Source: Purshia tridentata
Taxonomy: Eukaryota > Streptophyta > Magnoliopsida > Rosales > Rosaceae
Assembly: GCA_003254885.1 (NCBI GenBank)
Contig: QANT01004401.1
Span: 1-64,000 of the forward strand
Reading direction: 5' to 3'
DNA: 64,000 nucleotides
In this document: positions 35,159 to 46,689 of the stretch, piece by piece
Layout: each line of letters starts with the position of its first letter
How positions within the stretch are numbered: the stretch's first letter is position 1
The notes under the pieces: generated by a model
Told to the model about the DNA's origin: nothing
What the model saw: only the letters and a program-made list of their open reading frames with translations
Database searches by the model: none
Translations under genes and position numbers: made by a program

Positions 35159-36803
35159 CTACACGTCGCTTCTTGAGTCTCTGGTAGCTTTTTTGCTGAA
35201 AAGCATTTCCATCTCTTCCAAAGTTCTTCCCTTGGTCTCAGGCAAGAAGAAGAAGAAAAACAACCAAGCCAACACAGATATTCCTCCAAACATAAAGAAG
35301 GCTCCTCCTATTGTAATTGCCTTATATATTGAAATGAAACTCATTGAAACGGTAGCATTCATAACCCTGTTGACAGCCACCCCAACACTAGCCCCTTGTG
35401 CCCTCAACTTCAAAGGGAAAATCTCAGTGCTATAAACCCATGTGCAGGGTCCAAGCCCAATTGAGAAGAAAGCCACAAACACATACACTGTCACAATGCT
35501 AAAGACAAGTGCCCAAACCATATTCTCTTTGGAGTGTTCTACCATGGTTAAACTAAACCCTAATCCTGCTAAGGCTATAATCATCCCCCCAACACTAGTC
35601 AACAAAAGTTTCCTCCTCCCAACCTTGTCAAGCAAAAATGTGGCTACCATTATAAAGCATATCTTTGTTACACCGACCCCAATTGTGGCGAGCAAGAGCT
35701 TGTCTTTGTTAAGCACCCCAGCTTTCTTAAAGATTCTTGGACCATACAGCACAACCGCCTCAATCCCCGTGGCGTGCTCGAAAAAATGTATTCCAATCGC
35801 GGCCATTAAAATCCTCCTGACTGCCGGAGTTGGCGTTAAAAACAGTTCTTTCCAAACCCCTTCGCCGCTATTAATCTTCTTCTCCACTACTTCATCTCCG
35901 TCGTTATTGATTCCCACCGCGATTTTAATGTCCCGGAAACGAGATTCCGCTTCTTCTTTAGAGTTGGATACTGATGACAAGACTTCCTTAGCTTCTTCTA
36001 AACGACCCTGCATTACCAACCATCTTGGGGACTCTGGCATTTTGAGTATTCCCATAGACAAGGCAAGTGAAGGCACTGCTGCAATCCCCAACATTAGTCT
36101 CCAGCCAAGTTCCAAAGCAAGTTTTCCGAAGAAATAATTTGATATGTAGCCGAGTGTGATTCCAATGCTAATGAAAAGCCCCGGTAGAGAGGTGAGAGAG
36201 CCTCGCGACGTAGGGGATGAAATCTCTGCCGAGTAAACGGGTGCGATCATAAGAGCAAAGCCCACACCCACGCCAGCTGTGCACCGGCCCGTCATTAGGA
36301 CCGCGTAGTTTGGGCCGTAGCCCATTAGGATTGAGCCCACCATGAAAATTATCGAGGCCACTATGATGGTGTAACGACGGCCAATGTAGTCGGAGGTTCT
36401 TCCGGCAGCAAGGGACCCCACCAGAGCGCAGAGGTTGAGTATTCCGGCGAGGACTTGCACTTGTACGTCGTTGATTTTCAGGTCTTCTTTTATGAAAATC
36501 ATGGCTCCGCTCATCACCCCAGTGTCTGAGAAAGTAAAATTTTTAGTTTACATCAGAGTGAATCAAACCAAGACCTAACTACAATTAAATGAAAAAAATG
36601 AAGAAACATGCATAATTAGATGGTTGATAGAGTAGAGATATTGTATATATAACGTACGTACCGTAGCCAAATATAATGGATATGATAGAGGCGACCACAG
36701 CACAAGCACATGCAGACTTGTTGAACTTTGCGGCGGGGATTTCATTCTCGCCACCACCATTCGCCATCTCCATGGATACCATAGTAGGTTTATTATGATC
36801 CAT
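35159..36803 (-). CDS. Polyol/monosaccharide transporter (PMT6-like), conserved copy
   Basis: Two exons, 36803-36662 and 36525-35159; 502 aa. The split codon gives GYDTGVMSGA with the TM1 aspartate kept. Other family marks: IGRRYTI, MPESPRWLVMQGR, FLLDKVGRRKLLL, WVYSTEIFPLKLRAQGAS, VAVNRVMNATVSMSF and LPETKGRTLEE, so it should be an H+-coupled transporter of the plasma membrane for polyols or monosaccharides. The TM7 motif is HFFEHATGIE, with Glu (35777-35779) at the first position where the family has Gln. A TATATATAG-type box (minus strand, 36821-36830) ends only about 20 nt before the first ATG, which suggests that one of the next in-frame ATGs (Met8 or Met11) may be the real start. Substrate is not deducible; Arabidopsis PMT6 (At4g36670) is the closest recalled relative and holds the same place in gene order. 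Confidence 0.93.
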
Positions 36804-39694
36804 GTTCTGTTTGTGTGAGACTATATATAATATGTTGGGTATAGTAATAGTAGCAAGCTAGCTCTTCCTCACCAATTAGTACTAATATCTAATTGGGTGT
36901 CCCACATGTCCCTGGTTCTACTGTAGAGAGAGAAGATGATTAAGCATTCTATAATGACAAGTCTTCATGACTAATTAAGAGTCCTTTATATAATATGGAC
37001 GGTGTGGAACCCACTGGATCTGGCGGCATATACAGCTTGATTATGTTTTGTCTCATCTCAGATCGTTTAATTTCCCTAACATACTCTCTCTCTCTCTGTG
37101 CAGCTAGCTGTTTAAGTTTGAAGAAATTAGAAGGATATCAATTCAATCATGAAAAAGAAACCTAGGAAAGGGTTAAGGGCCTAATTGAGAGGGATTGATC
37201 CCAATTGCGCCACATAGAAATAACTTAATAATTAATTAATAATATATAATTTCTTTGGGCCTAGAATTACTGAATGCAATCCAACCTGCATATTCGGATA
37301 CCTAGCTAATACCAACCGATTGATATGCCATTGACCAAGCCACCAATATCATGTTCGGACTCCAACATATATGGAAAATTAAAACATATTGTCCACTTAA
37401 TAATATTGTTATGTTCTGGTTGTAATTAATTAAATAAATTTTGATCCGTTAAATATAAAACTAGCTGGTATGGTACTACGGTACTGTACGTACTAATTAA
37501 GTGTAAAAAAATATGAATAAAGTGCCTGCAAAATGGCATTGCTAGCTAGCTAGCACATGACGACTCATGTACGTGATAAAAATATATATTTGTGTACTTT
37601 TTCTTACTTTTGATAGTGATATATGGCAAATTAGAGTCGCTTTCAATTTTTTCATACAATGCACTTCTAGATACAGAGAGAGACCGACATAAATATAGAT
37701 AGATAGATAGATAGATCATACCTGTGATACCAAGTGGGTGGGCATTGAAATAGACAAATAATGGTTCATATGATCGAGCATGCCCAGCAAAAAGAGGGAT
37801 ATGATATGATCACTAACTCCACTAACAAGTATGTACAATATCAAACATTCATCGCAGATCGATATATATAGTTGAGTTTGGATGACGCAACCAGAAACTA
37901 GATTCAAAGCATCTCAATCTTAAGAGGGTGTATTCAATTTAGATACTAATAGCTAATTAGTGCATGTATATATCCAAATCAAAATTTTAAAGATTTTATA
38001 AACATTTAGTTGTATTCAATTTTAAATTTTAAAGATTTCATAAAAATATATTTAGGTGTATTAAAAAAACTCATTGATTTTAAATCTTTTCATTAAGTGG
38101 TGGATTTATGGATTTTGTGCAAATAACAAAGGCCATGAGAATTTTAGCCTTTATATGGGCAACAAACCCAAAAAGAAGTCTAATTAACAAATAAACTAAT
38201 TCAAACCCTATTCTTACTATGAACATATAAAGGGAAACTTCTCGTACTAAGAAACTAATACTAATCTGAATTGAAATAGGAAATTTAAAAATTAGAATAA
38301 ACTCAAATTGTACGTCCTACTCCTACATGATCGGATTCTCCATTAAATCTCTATATTCTTTCTATTTCTGGCCAAAGCCACTAAGCAAGCTCTCCTGGCC
38401 TCTTCTATATATTTGATTTTGTTATATACGTCACGCAATATCAAATCTTTTTTCTCCAATCTCTCTCTTTATTTTGGCCAGTAGTGATAATGTGCACGTG
38501 TGTGATAAAGTTTGGACCGTCACCCTCATAGAAACAAAATTTGTAATTATCACTAATTAATGACTAACTCTGAGGTATATATTTGTGAATGAATCCCACC
38601 CTCCCACCAAGTAACTTTATTTCATTTTTAGTGTATGTGCTTATAGATCCTTCTAATTAATATTGGTGCTTTTATATGCAATATTGATCAGTGTATATAG
38701 ATGACAAACTAACCAAATTTAAATATTTTTTCAAGCATCTTTTCCCCCAGCATAAGTTTGAAAATTGAAACACACATCATGTATTATGATTTATGATTTA
38801 TACTTGAAATTTGAGAAATTTGAAAAAGTATATAACGACTCGAGCCTTCTCCAAAACTTACCATCACTACAAGAATATCGACCTTTGCACACAAACCGGC
38901 CCAATGACATTTGTCTATTACATTTGTCCCACAAATTTTTTGAAATCAAATTATCAAATAAAAGTGTTGGAATCTATTAATATCGTACAGATTAACGTAT
39001 AAATAACATAGATATCATGTTGGAGACTCCAACAAGAGAATAATTAACATTTTTCATATAATATCTCCTATTAAATATCATAATATTGTACTGTACGTGT
39101 CTTTTCTCGTTTATGGGATGTTCTTCTTTTTTTATATAAAAAAGATAAATAAATACTTTGGTGGGTAACTGGGTATGTTGAAAGGGTGGGTCAATTTCGA
39201 TTTTGATTATAAGGAATTGCATTTGTTTAGTTAAAAAAAAACTAAGTGGAAGATGGTGGTTCATATATGACTTTAGATGACTGATCCAAACCCAAAAACT
39301 TAATTGCTATTGACCCATATGTATAAATATTGTTCTAATTTTATGTCACTGTCGTTCTTTCTACTAAAACGGGTGGAGTGGTCAAATGTGGAGCTGGAAA
39401 TTTCAGCATCTAAAAACCCCTCAACATCACAAGGCCTTTATAATAGTAGCAACTAGCATATGCATATATTATATATATAGTCACAACTCACAAATCATAA
39501 TCTCATTGAGGTCGCCAGGTTTTGTAAAAGAGGAGAGTTGAGATATGGGCCAACAGATCATATATCACATGCAATTGATTAGAGAAAAAGCCCAACAGTA
39601 AAAGAGACTCTAATCAGACGAAGCCCAGCCCGTTTACGACCTGGCTACGTGGGTAGCTTTTACAATGTCAAATTTAGAAAGTAGAGCAACTGAA

Positions 39695-39775
39695 CCTTAT
39701 AATTGGTCGAAGACAAAAGCTCTCTTACATCTTACATATTCGGGTTCGAACTCTCTTCCTCCTTGTAATAAAAGA
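39695..39775 (+). repeat. tRNA-derived SINE-like element
   Basis: TGGTCGAAGACAAAAG (39704-39719) followed by GGGTTCGAACTC (39742-39753), a good box B match, then a C/T-rich stretch and CTTGTAATAAAAG. It matches the element at 27565-27650 over most of its length. Confidence 0.65.
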
Positions 39776-40886
39776 AAAAACTAGATCTTACAAATTCATA
39801 CACAACAAGAGAAAAAAAAATGGATCATATAACACAAACACATGTGAAAAATTCGATTTTCAATTGGAATCCGTAATGGGTTAATTTGATTATATCAAAC
39901 TCAAAAAGTATGAGTAACACGGGGAAAAAGAAAAAGAAAAACTACAAAACAGAAGAGAAAGATACAATGTGGGAAAAACTTGCGTCATTACATAAGTAAT
40001 GTTCAATAGATACGTTCGTTTTATGTGACAGTATTGAATGACATAATAGTTCAATTAAAAGATTGATACGTATTGTTAATAAATTAACTCAGTACAACTC
40101 CACACAAATTTTGTCCCAAGTGTGGAATGTGGGCATTCAATTTGCGAAAGAAGAGGTCCAAAACCAAAAGACAAAAAAGAAAAAGGAAGAAAAGGGAAGA
40201 GACACTTGCATGCAAAGATGATTTTGTTTCCTTGGATGCCAGCAAGTGTTTTGAGAGAATGGCTCCCTCTTCTGGTTGAGTTTTCTTTTCCTTGAGGCTA
40301 CAATACAATCTGCCTACACCTTGAATCTCAAACACTATTTTGCACGCTTTTGGAAACCATATACGAAATGCAATTTCAATGCTAGCTTGGAGCGACAAGC
40401 ATTGCCATTGCTTTGCTTTTTTACTCTGCTTTTTGACTACATAGCCATTCTTTCTATGAACCAAAAAGGACTTTACCACTCATAAGTTCTGACTCTGCAG
40501 CATTGCTGGCTCCTCATCTGGCTCCTCATCTGGCTCCTCATCGGCTCTCCCTACTTTTCTTTTGTCTTCTTCAATCTTCACACATATCAATTGAATTATT
40601 ACTCCCAACTTCATTGATTTAGACCAAATTTAAATTAGAACCCTTAATTACAAATTGAAAAATGTAAACATTCTTTCTAGAAACAACTCAATAATGCAAT
40701 TCAATAATTAGAACCCTTAATTTTTGAGGTCTCATGCATCTTTACTTGATAATACAACTAAAGGGTGATTATGTGTTGGTTTCAGAGTATGCAAAGCCTG
40801 CAAGGTGAAAATCCAACTTTAAGATATGAGCTTTGTCTCGACTCTATTGACTTTGCCTCGCAAAAGAATATTGTAAAGAACAATTT

Positions 40887-41266
40887 TTGGGTCACCCTTG
40901 AGGTCACCCATCCCTCGAATTTACAATTTTCACAATATTGGCGCATAATCGGAACCGTTCACATTTTAGATCACTTATTATAAATCATCTATGCAAAAAA
41001 TCAACTCAATCGAAAATCATTTGGTTATAGAACTGTTGTCAATTAAATAGAAAAAATCAACGGTTTGATTAAAAAATCACTCTTTAATTCGAAACCATTC
41101 ATTTTTTCTATTTAATTGACAACAATTATATAACCAAATGATTTCTGATTGAGTTAATTTTTTGCATGGATGATCTATAATAGGTAATCTAAAATGTGAA
41201 CGGTTCCGATTATGCGTCTACATTGCGAAAATTATAAAATTGAGGGGTGAGATAACCTTGACCCAA
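40887..41266. repeat. Foldback MITE, copy 2
   Basis: Same structure and family as the element at 714-1112: left arm 40889-41055 and right arm about 41095-41264 are inverted copies, with the shared GCGCATAATCGGAACCG and CAAAAAATCAACTCAATCG blocks and the centre ATCAACGGTTTGATT. The left end has an extra short GGTCACCCTTGAGGTCACC palindrome. No coding capacity. Confidence 0.85.
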
Positions 41267-42451
41267 ATATTTTTGTATTGTAAATGGAATCTAAGAAATG
41301 AATCTAATAAGCTGATATTTATATCTTTTTGAAACACTTTTGTGATCTATTCATCTGCAGAGAATCCATTACAGTACGGACAGATCCTGCTTACATTACA
41401 ATACACCCAGATCCTATTATTTATTTATATATTTGGTCTCCAATTTTCAGGCCTGTCACACTCTCTTGGAAGGCGGCTACTTTGCAATGTTTGTCTTCTC
41501 CCCAAAAAATTATTAATGAAGAGAGCAATGCCAGTGCCCTACACAAGTCTGCAGAGAAAAATAGGGACCCCCCCCCATATATTTTGACTAAGGCCACAAA
41601 GGGACAATAGCCTACCTGTTTGTACATATCATACAAATTACAATATATTATCCTCCCCATAAATTATTACGTACAACTTAGTAAGTTACAACAAACATAT
41701 ATACAACACTCTCTTTATAAAAGCAGATCAAGTACAAATACTTTTAAGTGTTTATTGCTCTTTTATATGATTAACGATCCTCATTTAGAATAAATGGTTA
41801 TCACCATTAATAGAAAAATAATCTTTTTGTTAGATAATTTGATATTTTATATATGTTCTAAGACTATTAGAGTAAAAGAGAAATTTAGGTGCATAAGTGC
41901 ATTTGTATTGTTGTCGAGTGGTTGATGCTTTTTTTTTTAACAGCCGATCAATGATGCCACTTTTTTAACGTTTATTAAGTTCACACCTATATAATGTAAA
42001 ATAGTTCGTTGAGATTTTACGTTAAGTTTACCCGCAAATCAAGTATGAATGTTTGATGCTACAAATTTTCATACTATCAAACACTCAACAAGAAGTGCTG
42101 TAAATTATTAATGAGATTGTTAAATAATTCGAATTGTGCATCTGCTAACATAACATATAAAACTCATCAACATTATATGTGCATTGATATTGTATAGTTT
42201 TAAACAAGGAATTTATATTTATAATCATTTGAATTTGTAAATCTAGTAGGGAATCCAAATCTAATAAACATTGCCATTTTTTTTTTTAATTTGAGAAAAT
42301 GGGATAGTATTTTGGTACACTATGAGTAATTTAGCTTGTTACCCAATATCTGCAATATTAACAATATTAATTGTTCATTTTCTTTTTCCTTGTCCTCCAT
42401 TTTTTGACTAGAAAAGTAAGAAAGTAATTAATAAATGGGCACAGAACTTTC

Positions 42452-42458
42452 TATATAA
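42452..42458 (+). promoter_or_regulatory. TATA box of the OVATE family gene
   Basis: TATATAA lies 105 bp upstream of the ATG at 42563, in CTTTCTATATAAGTCTC, a standard plant TATA context. It would give a leader of about 70-75 nt. Confidence 0.6.
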
Positions 42459-42562
42459 GTCTCACCATTGATATTCAAAAAGAATCAAAACAGTGACACT
42501 GCTGTACTAGCCTCTCCAAAAGTCTCCAACACAAAACAGGGAGTTAAGAACAAGAAACGTCC

Positions 42563-43669
42563 ATGGCGAAACGTTTCAGGCTCCGAATATCCCGAGTGAT
42601 CCCTTCCTTCCAATCCTGCCGTTCAAAAGACCCCTCCACTCTCCCAGCTAATCCTGTCCCTTCATTCCTCCGACCATCCCCACCATTAGTCAACCACAAA
42701 CTCATGATGATCAACCAGTCACACTTCCCATTCACCGCCACCCCAAAACAACCATCAGCAACGTCCAAAACCCGACATCACTCTTCCATCAAGCGGCACG
42801 TGTCATCTGCATTCCAATCCGTCGGCTGTGGTTTCGGATCCAGACCCACGCTCTCTGACGACGACCGCAGCGAATCACCACCGCCCGATCATCAGTTCCA
42901 GTGGGAAAGAGAGGACAGGTGGCACGTCGTCGCCAAGGTGCACGACAACAATAAGACCCCGCGCCGCAAAATATACACTTCCTCAAACGACGACGTCTCC
43001 GTTTCGCCACCTCCCAAAGCGGAAAAGAAGAAGAAACGACGAGTCAAGAATAGAAAAATGACGAGTCGTATGATCCGCATCAGCACCTCGTCCGCTGAAA
43101 GCGGAATTTTCAGCAGCAGCGAAGCCGGTTTGGACGACGAGGACGAATTAGAAAGCGAAACGCTGGTTTCGTCTTCGAGAAGCTTCTCGACCGACACGTC
43201 ATCATCCGATCTATTATTCAATCCGCACCACCTGGAAACCATACGCGAGCACACACCGGATGCTAATTTCCCGAGCAGGCGAAGCAAGAAGAAGATGAGG
43301 AGCAGAGCAAAGAAGGCTAAACGCAGCGTTTCGAGGAAATCAGAGAGCGACGATCAAATGTTGGTTCCGGCGAGGCTTTCTGTGTTCCAGAGGCTGATAC
43401 CGTGCACGGTGGAGGGGAAGGTGAGGGAGAGCTTCGCGGTGGTGAAGAGGTCGGAGGATCCGTACGAGGACTTCAAGAGGTCGATGATGGAGATGATTCT
43501 GGAGAAGCAGATGTTCGAGGAGGAGGATTTGGAGCAGCTCCTCCATTGCTTCTTGTCGCTCAATTCGAGGCACCACCATGAGGTTATTGTTGAAGCTTTC
43601 TCGGAGATTTGGGAGGGTTTGTTCTCTGCGACCAGATCTTCGGGGCCGAGAGTTTCTAGAGCTCTTTAA
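42563..43669 (+). CDS. OVATE family protein (OFP7/OFP8-like)
   Basis: An intronless frame of 368 aa. The N-terminus MAKRFRLRISRVIPSFQSCR followed by SKDPSTLP is that of the OFP7/OFP8 group. The middle is Ser-rich with basic nuclear-targeting runs (KKKKRRVKNRK, RRSKKKMRSRAKKAKR). The OVATE domain is at about 291-350: FAVVKRSEDPYEDFKRSMME, then ILEKQMFEEEDLEQLL, LNSRHHHEVIVEAFSEIW. OFPs repress transcription, interact with TALE homeodomain and TRM proteins, and influence organ shape. From memory the Arabidopsis relative OFP7 (At2g18500) lies next to SF3B4, as the pseudogene does here. One of only two plus-strand genes in the window. Confidence 0.93.
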   Translation: MAKRFRLRISRVIPSFQSCRSKDPSTLPANPVPSFLRPSPPLVNHKLMMINQSHFPFTATPKQPSATSKTRHHSSIKRHVSSAFQSVGCGFGSRPTLSDDDRSESPPPDHQFQWEREDRWHVVAKVHDNNKTPRRKIYTSSNDDVSVSPPPKAEKKKKRRVKNRKMTSRMIRISTSSAESGIFSSSEAGLDDEDELESETLVSSSRSFSTDTSSSDLLFNPHHLETIREHTPDANFPSRRSKKKMRSRAKKAKRSVSRKSESDDQMLVPARLSVFQRLIPCTVEGKVRESFAVVKRSEDPYEDFKRSMMEMILEKQMFEEEDLEQLLHCFLSLNSRHHHEVIVEAFSEIWEGLFSATRSSGPRVSRAL

Positions 43670-46600
43670 TTAATTAAAATTATAAAATACAAATTAGATC
43701 GATCTCTTTAGTTAATTTCGATCACTTTATCTTTTTTGTTTTTAAGTTAATTAGGTACTTAATTTATGTAATATATGGAGACTAATGAGCTAATTAATTA
43801 AAGGCTTTAATTAAGATGATGCATATATGCATGGCTCATTTCGTTTCTCATTAATTGCATGTACATATTTTAAAGTACTTGGTGAGTTTGAGTTGTGAGT
43901 ACGCCGTGCGAAACTCGTTGATGAGTTATTGCGTAAGGAGTGCGAGTCGGTGGTTGGATCGTTCTCATGCACATCTTCTTCTACGTACGTCCGTAGAAAG
44001 AGGTAGTTGATTAGTTGAAAGAAGCTGTTAGACATAAATGCATGAATATCGATTCAGAAAATTCACAGATGTGCTGGCTAGCTTGCTAATAAATTCGACG
44101 TACAGTTGCTTGGTGTACCTAAATCTCACAACGAATTGTGTTCTTTCTAGGCAATGGAGGGGAAGCAAAGCAACCTTCATTTACTTTTAACTTTTCCTCT
44201 CAATAAATAATTATTATGTGCGAGAAAAATATTTCATTCGCTAGCTCATATGATAGGCTAATTCTACATTTCACTGTCTGTTAGCTGGCAAGCTTATATA
44301 TATATATGTAAAATTCCATTGTTGACTCCACTGCCATTAATTAATTACTTGCTAATTAAGTTGATTAACGTTAACCCAACCCTTTAACAGTCATGAATGG
44401 GTATATTGTATCCTTAATTATAAAGCGAATTAGAGGTAGTGATAGTGAAAGCCACGTTGAAAAGAGCAACGTTCAAAGAAACCCATGGAGGATCGATGCA
44501 AGTAAAGATACAGCAGCTAATAAACGAGTTTTCACTTTTTGGTGGGCATGAAATGATGATGGTTTGACAGAGCACCGAGCGGAGTTATAAAGCTTGAAAA
44601 CATTGGGATGTTCAGCGACCAAGCATTGAGCTGACCCATATGATTAAAAGGCCATGGCTGAAATGATCGATGTACGTTGTTACTTTGAAACATGAATAAA
44701 TCGGGACCCCAATCCTCTCCGCTTTGCACGCTGATTATTTATTGCACTGCACATGCATGGAAATTATCTAACTTTTTTTGTTTTCATGAAAACATTGCTA
44801 AATGTTTGTTAACTACTTAAATTGAGTGTTATTCTAGCTTATTTGTTATGGTATAAGATTATCGATTCAGATTTTACTTTCAAATAAGATTCTACATAAT
44901 CAGTGTTAAACATATATTGGCAATTTAACATGGTATTAGACAAATGAAAAATGGGGTTGTTCTTTCTTTCTTTCACTTTCTCTTGTTACGCAAAAATAGA
45001 AGCAAGAAAATGAACCCTCATTGAATGCACACGTAACGTAAAGTACACAATGGAATTGGATCCATATATCTAGGATGAATTTAATGGCCCTCTTCCTCAT
45101 GAGTCATGATCAGTCAGTCTCAGTCTTGAGTGAGGTCTCCATCTTAGTGTTCCTTCCAATCCAAGACATAACCATATATGTAATAAACCGATCGATCAGA
45201 CGTAAACCATCACCCTTCTCCACTACTACTATTATGCCCTTAATGGCACATACATCTCACTTGTGACCAGCACTGCAGTCAAAAGTGAGACTTTACTCAC
45301 ACTGTGAATGGGTCTGTTTAGCTCTCTCTGTCTCTCTCTATCTCTATCACTCAGGCCTGGAGTGAATCTTTCCTGGAAATAGTAATTTTCAGTGTTGTAG
45401 AGGTCACACACGGTATCAGAGATTCCTTACCCACCTGAGGAATTGGCTGAAAATAGGCACTCCTTCCAATGAAGCCACAGACACCTTCTTTTGGCGCATG
45501 AGAGAGAGCTGAGTGAGTTCACTTCTTTTTGAATTGGTTGCTATGTATGTACATATCTATGAATCAATCTTACTTGCTAGTTACTACTTACTAACATTGG
45601 TATTTTAGTAAAGCAAAGCATGCTTGAATCTTGATCATTTTTCTCTGTTTCATCAGTCAGCTGTCACGGTTGTGGGAACTGCGAACTCGATCAGGATTCA
45701 AGAGTCATTCATAAGTTCATAACCCAATATCCACCCTTGGATTCTTATCTTTTTGTATATTGCATTGGGATTGAGGCACAAATTGCAGAGGATCAAAGGG
45801 CACAACAAGCCTAGCTCCTAACTAGCTATTTCCCATTTGTCCATTTGTGATTTGTCCCTCCCAACTAAGTTACAGAATTACAGAAACAACAGAGGGCCTG
45901 TTAGTGTTTAGTTCTTTCTTGTCCCAGAACAGAAGAAAGAGATATGGGCTACTGTTATGGCATTAAGACCAATAGTTTACTACAGGAATCTATTTTCGAA
46001 AAAAGAAAAAAATTTGATTATATTTACAATTATATATTGGTAATGATATATACTCTTTTTAATAATAAAAAGCTAAATTGTACACCTGTTGGTGTTTATA
46101 GATGTTATTACAATCACTGAATAACTGGCCCAGGGATGAGATCCGGAAACACCTTGATTTTCACTTCATTATTTCATACAACTTTTCCATTGATCAGTCT
46201 CTGTGAATTCCCGTAGGTTTATGGTTGAGTAACTTTGAGTTAATTTGAACTTAATTCAATACATTTGTGAGGGTTGGTTCCAGCTCTTATTCGGTACGTT
46301 GAATCTGAAGATTGTATTTTTGTTTCCAATTGCACATGAAATAGCAGTGGATTCTGAAGCCTGCTACGTAAATTTTTAGGATGAGGGAGGAGAATCCAGA
46401 AAATGTTGTACAAGTCGTAATAGAACTCAGGCTACTTCTAGAAAACCAGATTTTGAAGAAAGAACCATGCACGCAAAGAAAGTAGTCGTCTCTAATCAGT
46501 AATCATTTCAAATTGTTTCTTGTGCTAATCTAAAAGTTAAAGAAGAAATTTATACCAAGCAATAAGCGGAACAAGAAACATCCATTTCAAGCCATTAAAT

Positions 46601-46689
46601 TGAGTTACAACTAGTTCAGGTCAGTCAACTCAAAGGGAGGTGGTAGTGGAGGATTACTGAGATCGGCAGATGGATGTGTGCGGCATGTT
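43670..46689. other. Intergenic, no supported gene
   Basis: About 3 kb. A minus-strand frame at 44532-44729 (QSGEDWGPDLFMFQSNN at its start) has a non-repetitive protein-like composition but no ATG and no family match. GA/CT-rich runs at 45318-45350. No miRNA stem-loop could be recognised. Confidence 0.5.

Larger units (their letters stand above)
36804..42562. other. Gene-poor interval of 5.8 kb with repeats
   Basis: No gene supported. It holds a (GATA)n run at about 37697-37716, a block at 37926-38110 with repeated GTATTCAATTT and TTTTAAAGATTT words that looks like the end of an old DNA element, a SINE-like element (about 39695-39775), a short CTGGCTCCTCAT tandem repeat (40507-40540), and a full foldback MITE (about 40887-41266). 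This is the longest gap between genes in the window and lies between the transporter block and the OVATE gene. Confidence 0.6.

Noticed and set aside
45290-45520. Possible miRNA precursor near ATTCCTTACCCACCTGAGGAAT
   Set aside because: The stem is only six base pairs with a short loop and the flanks do not pair; no known miRNA sequence recognised.
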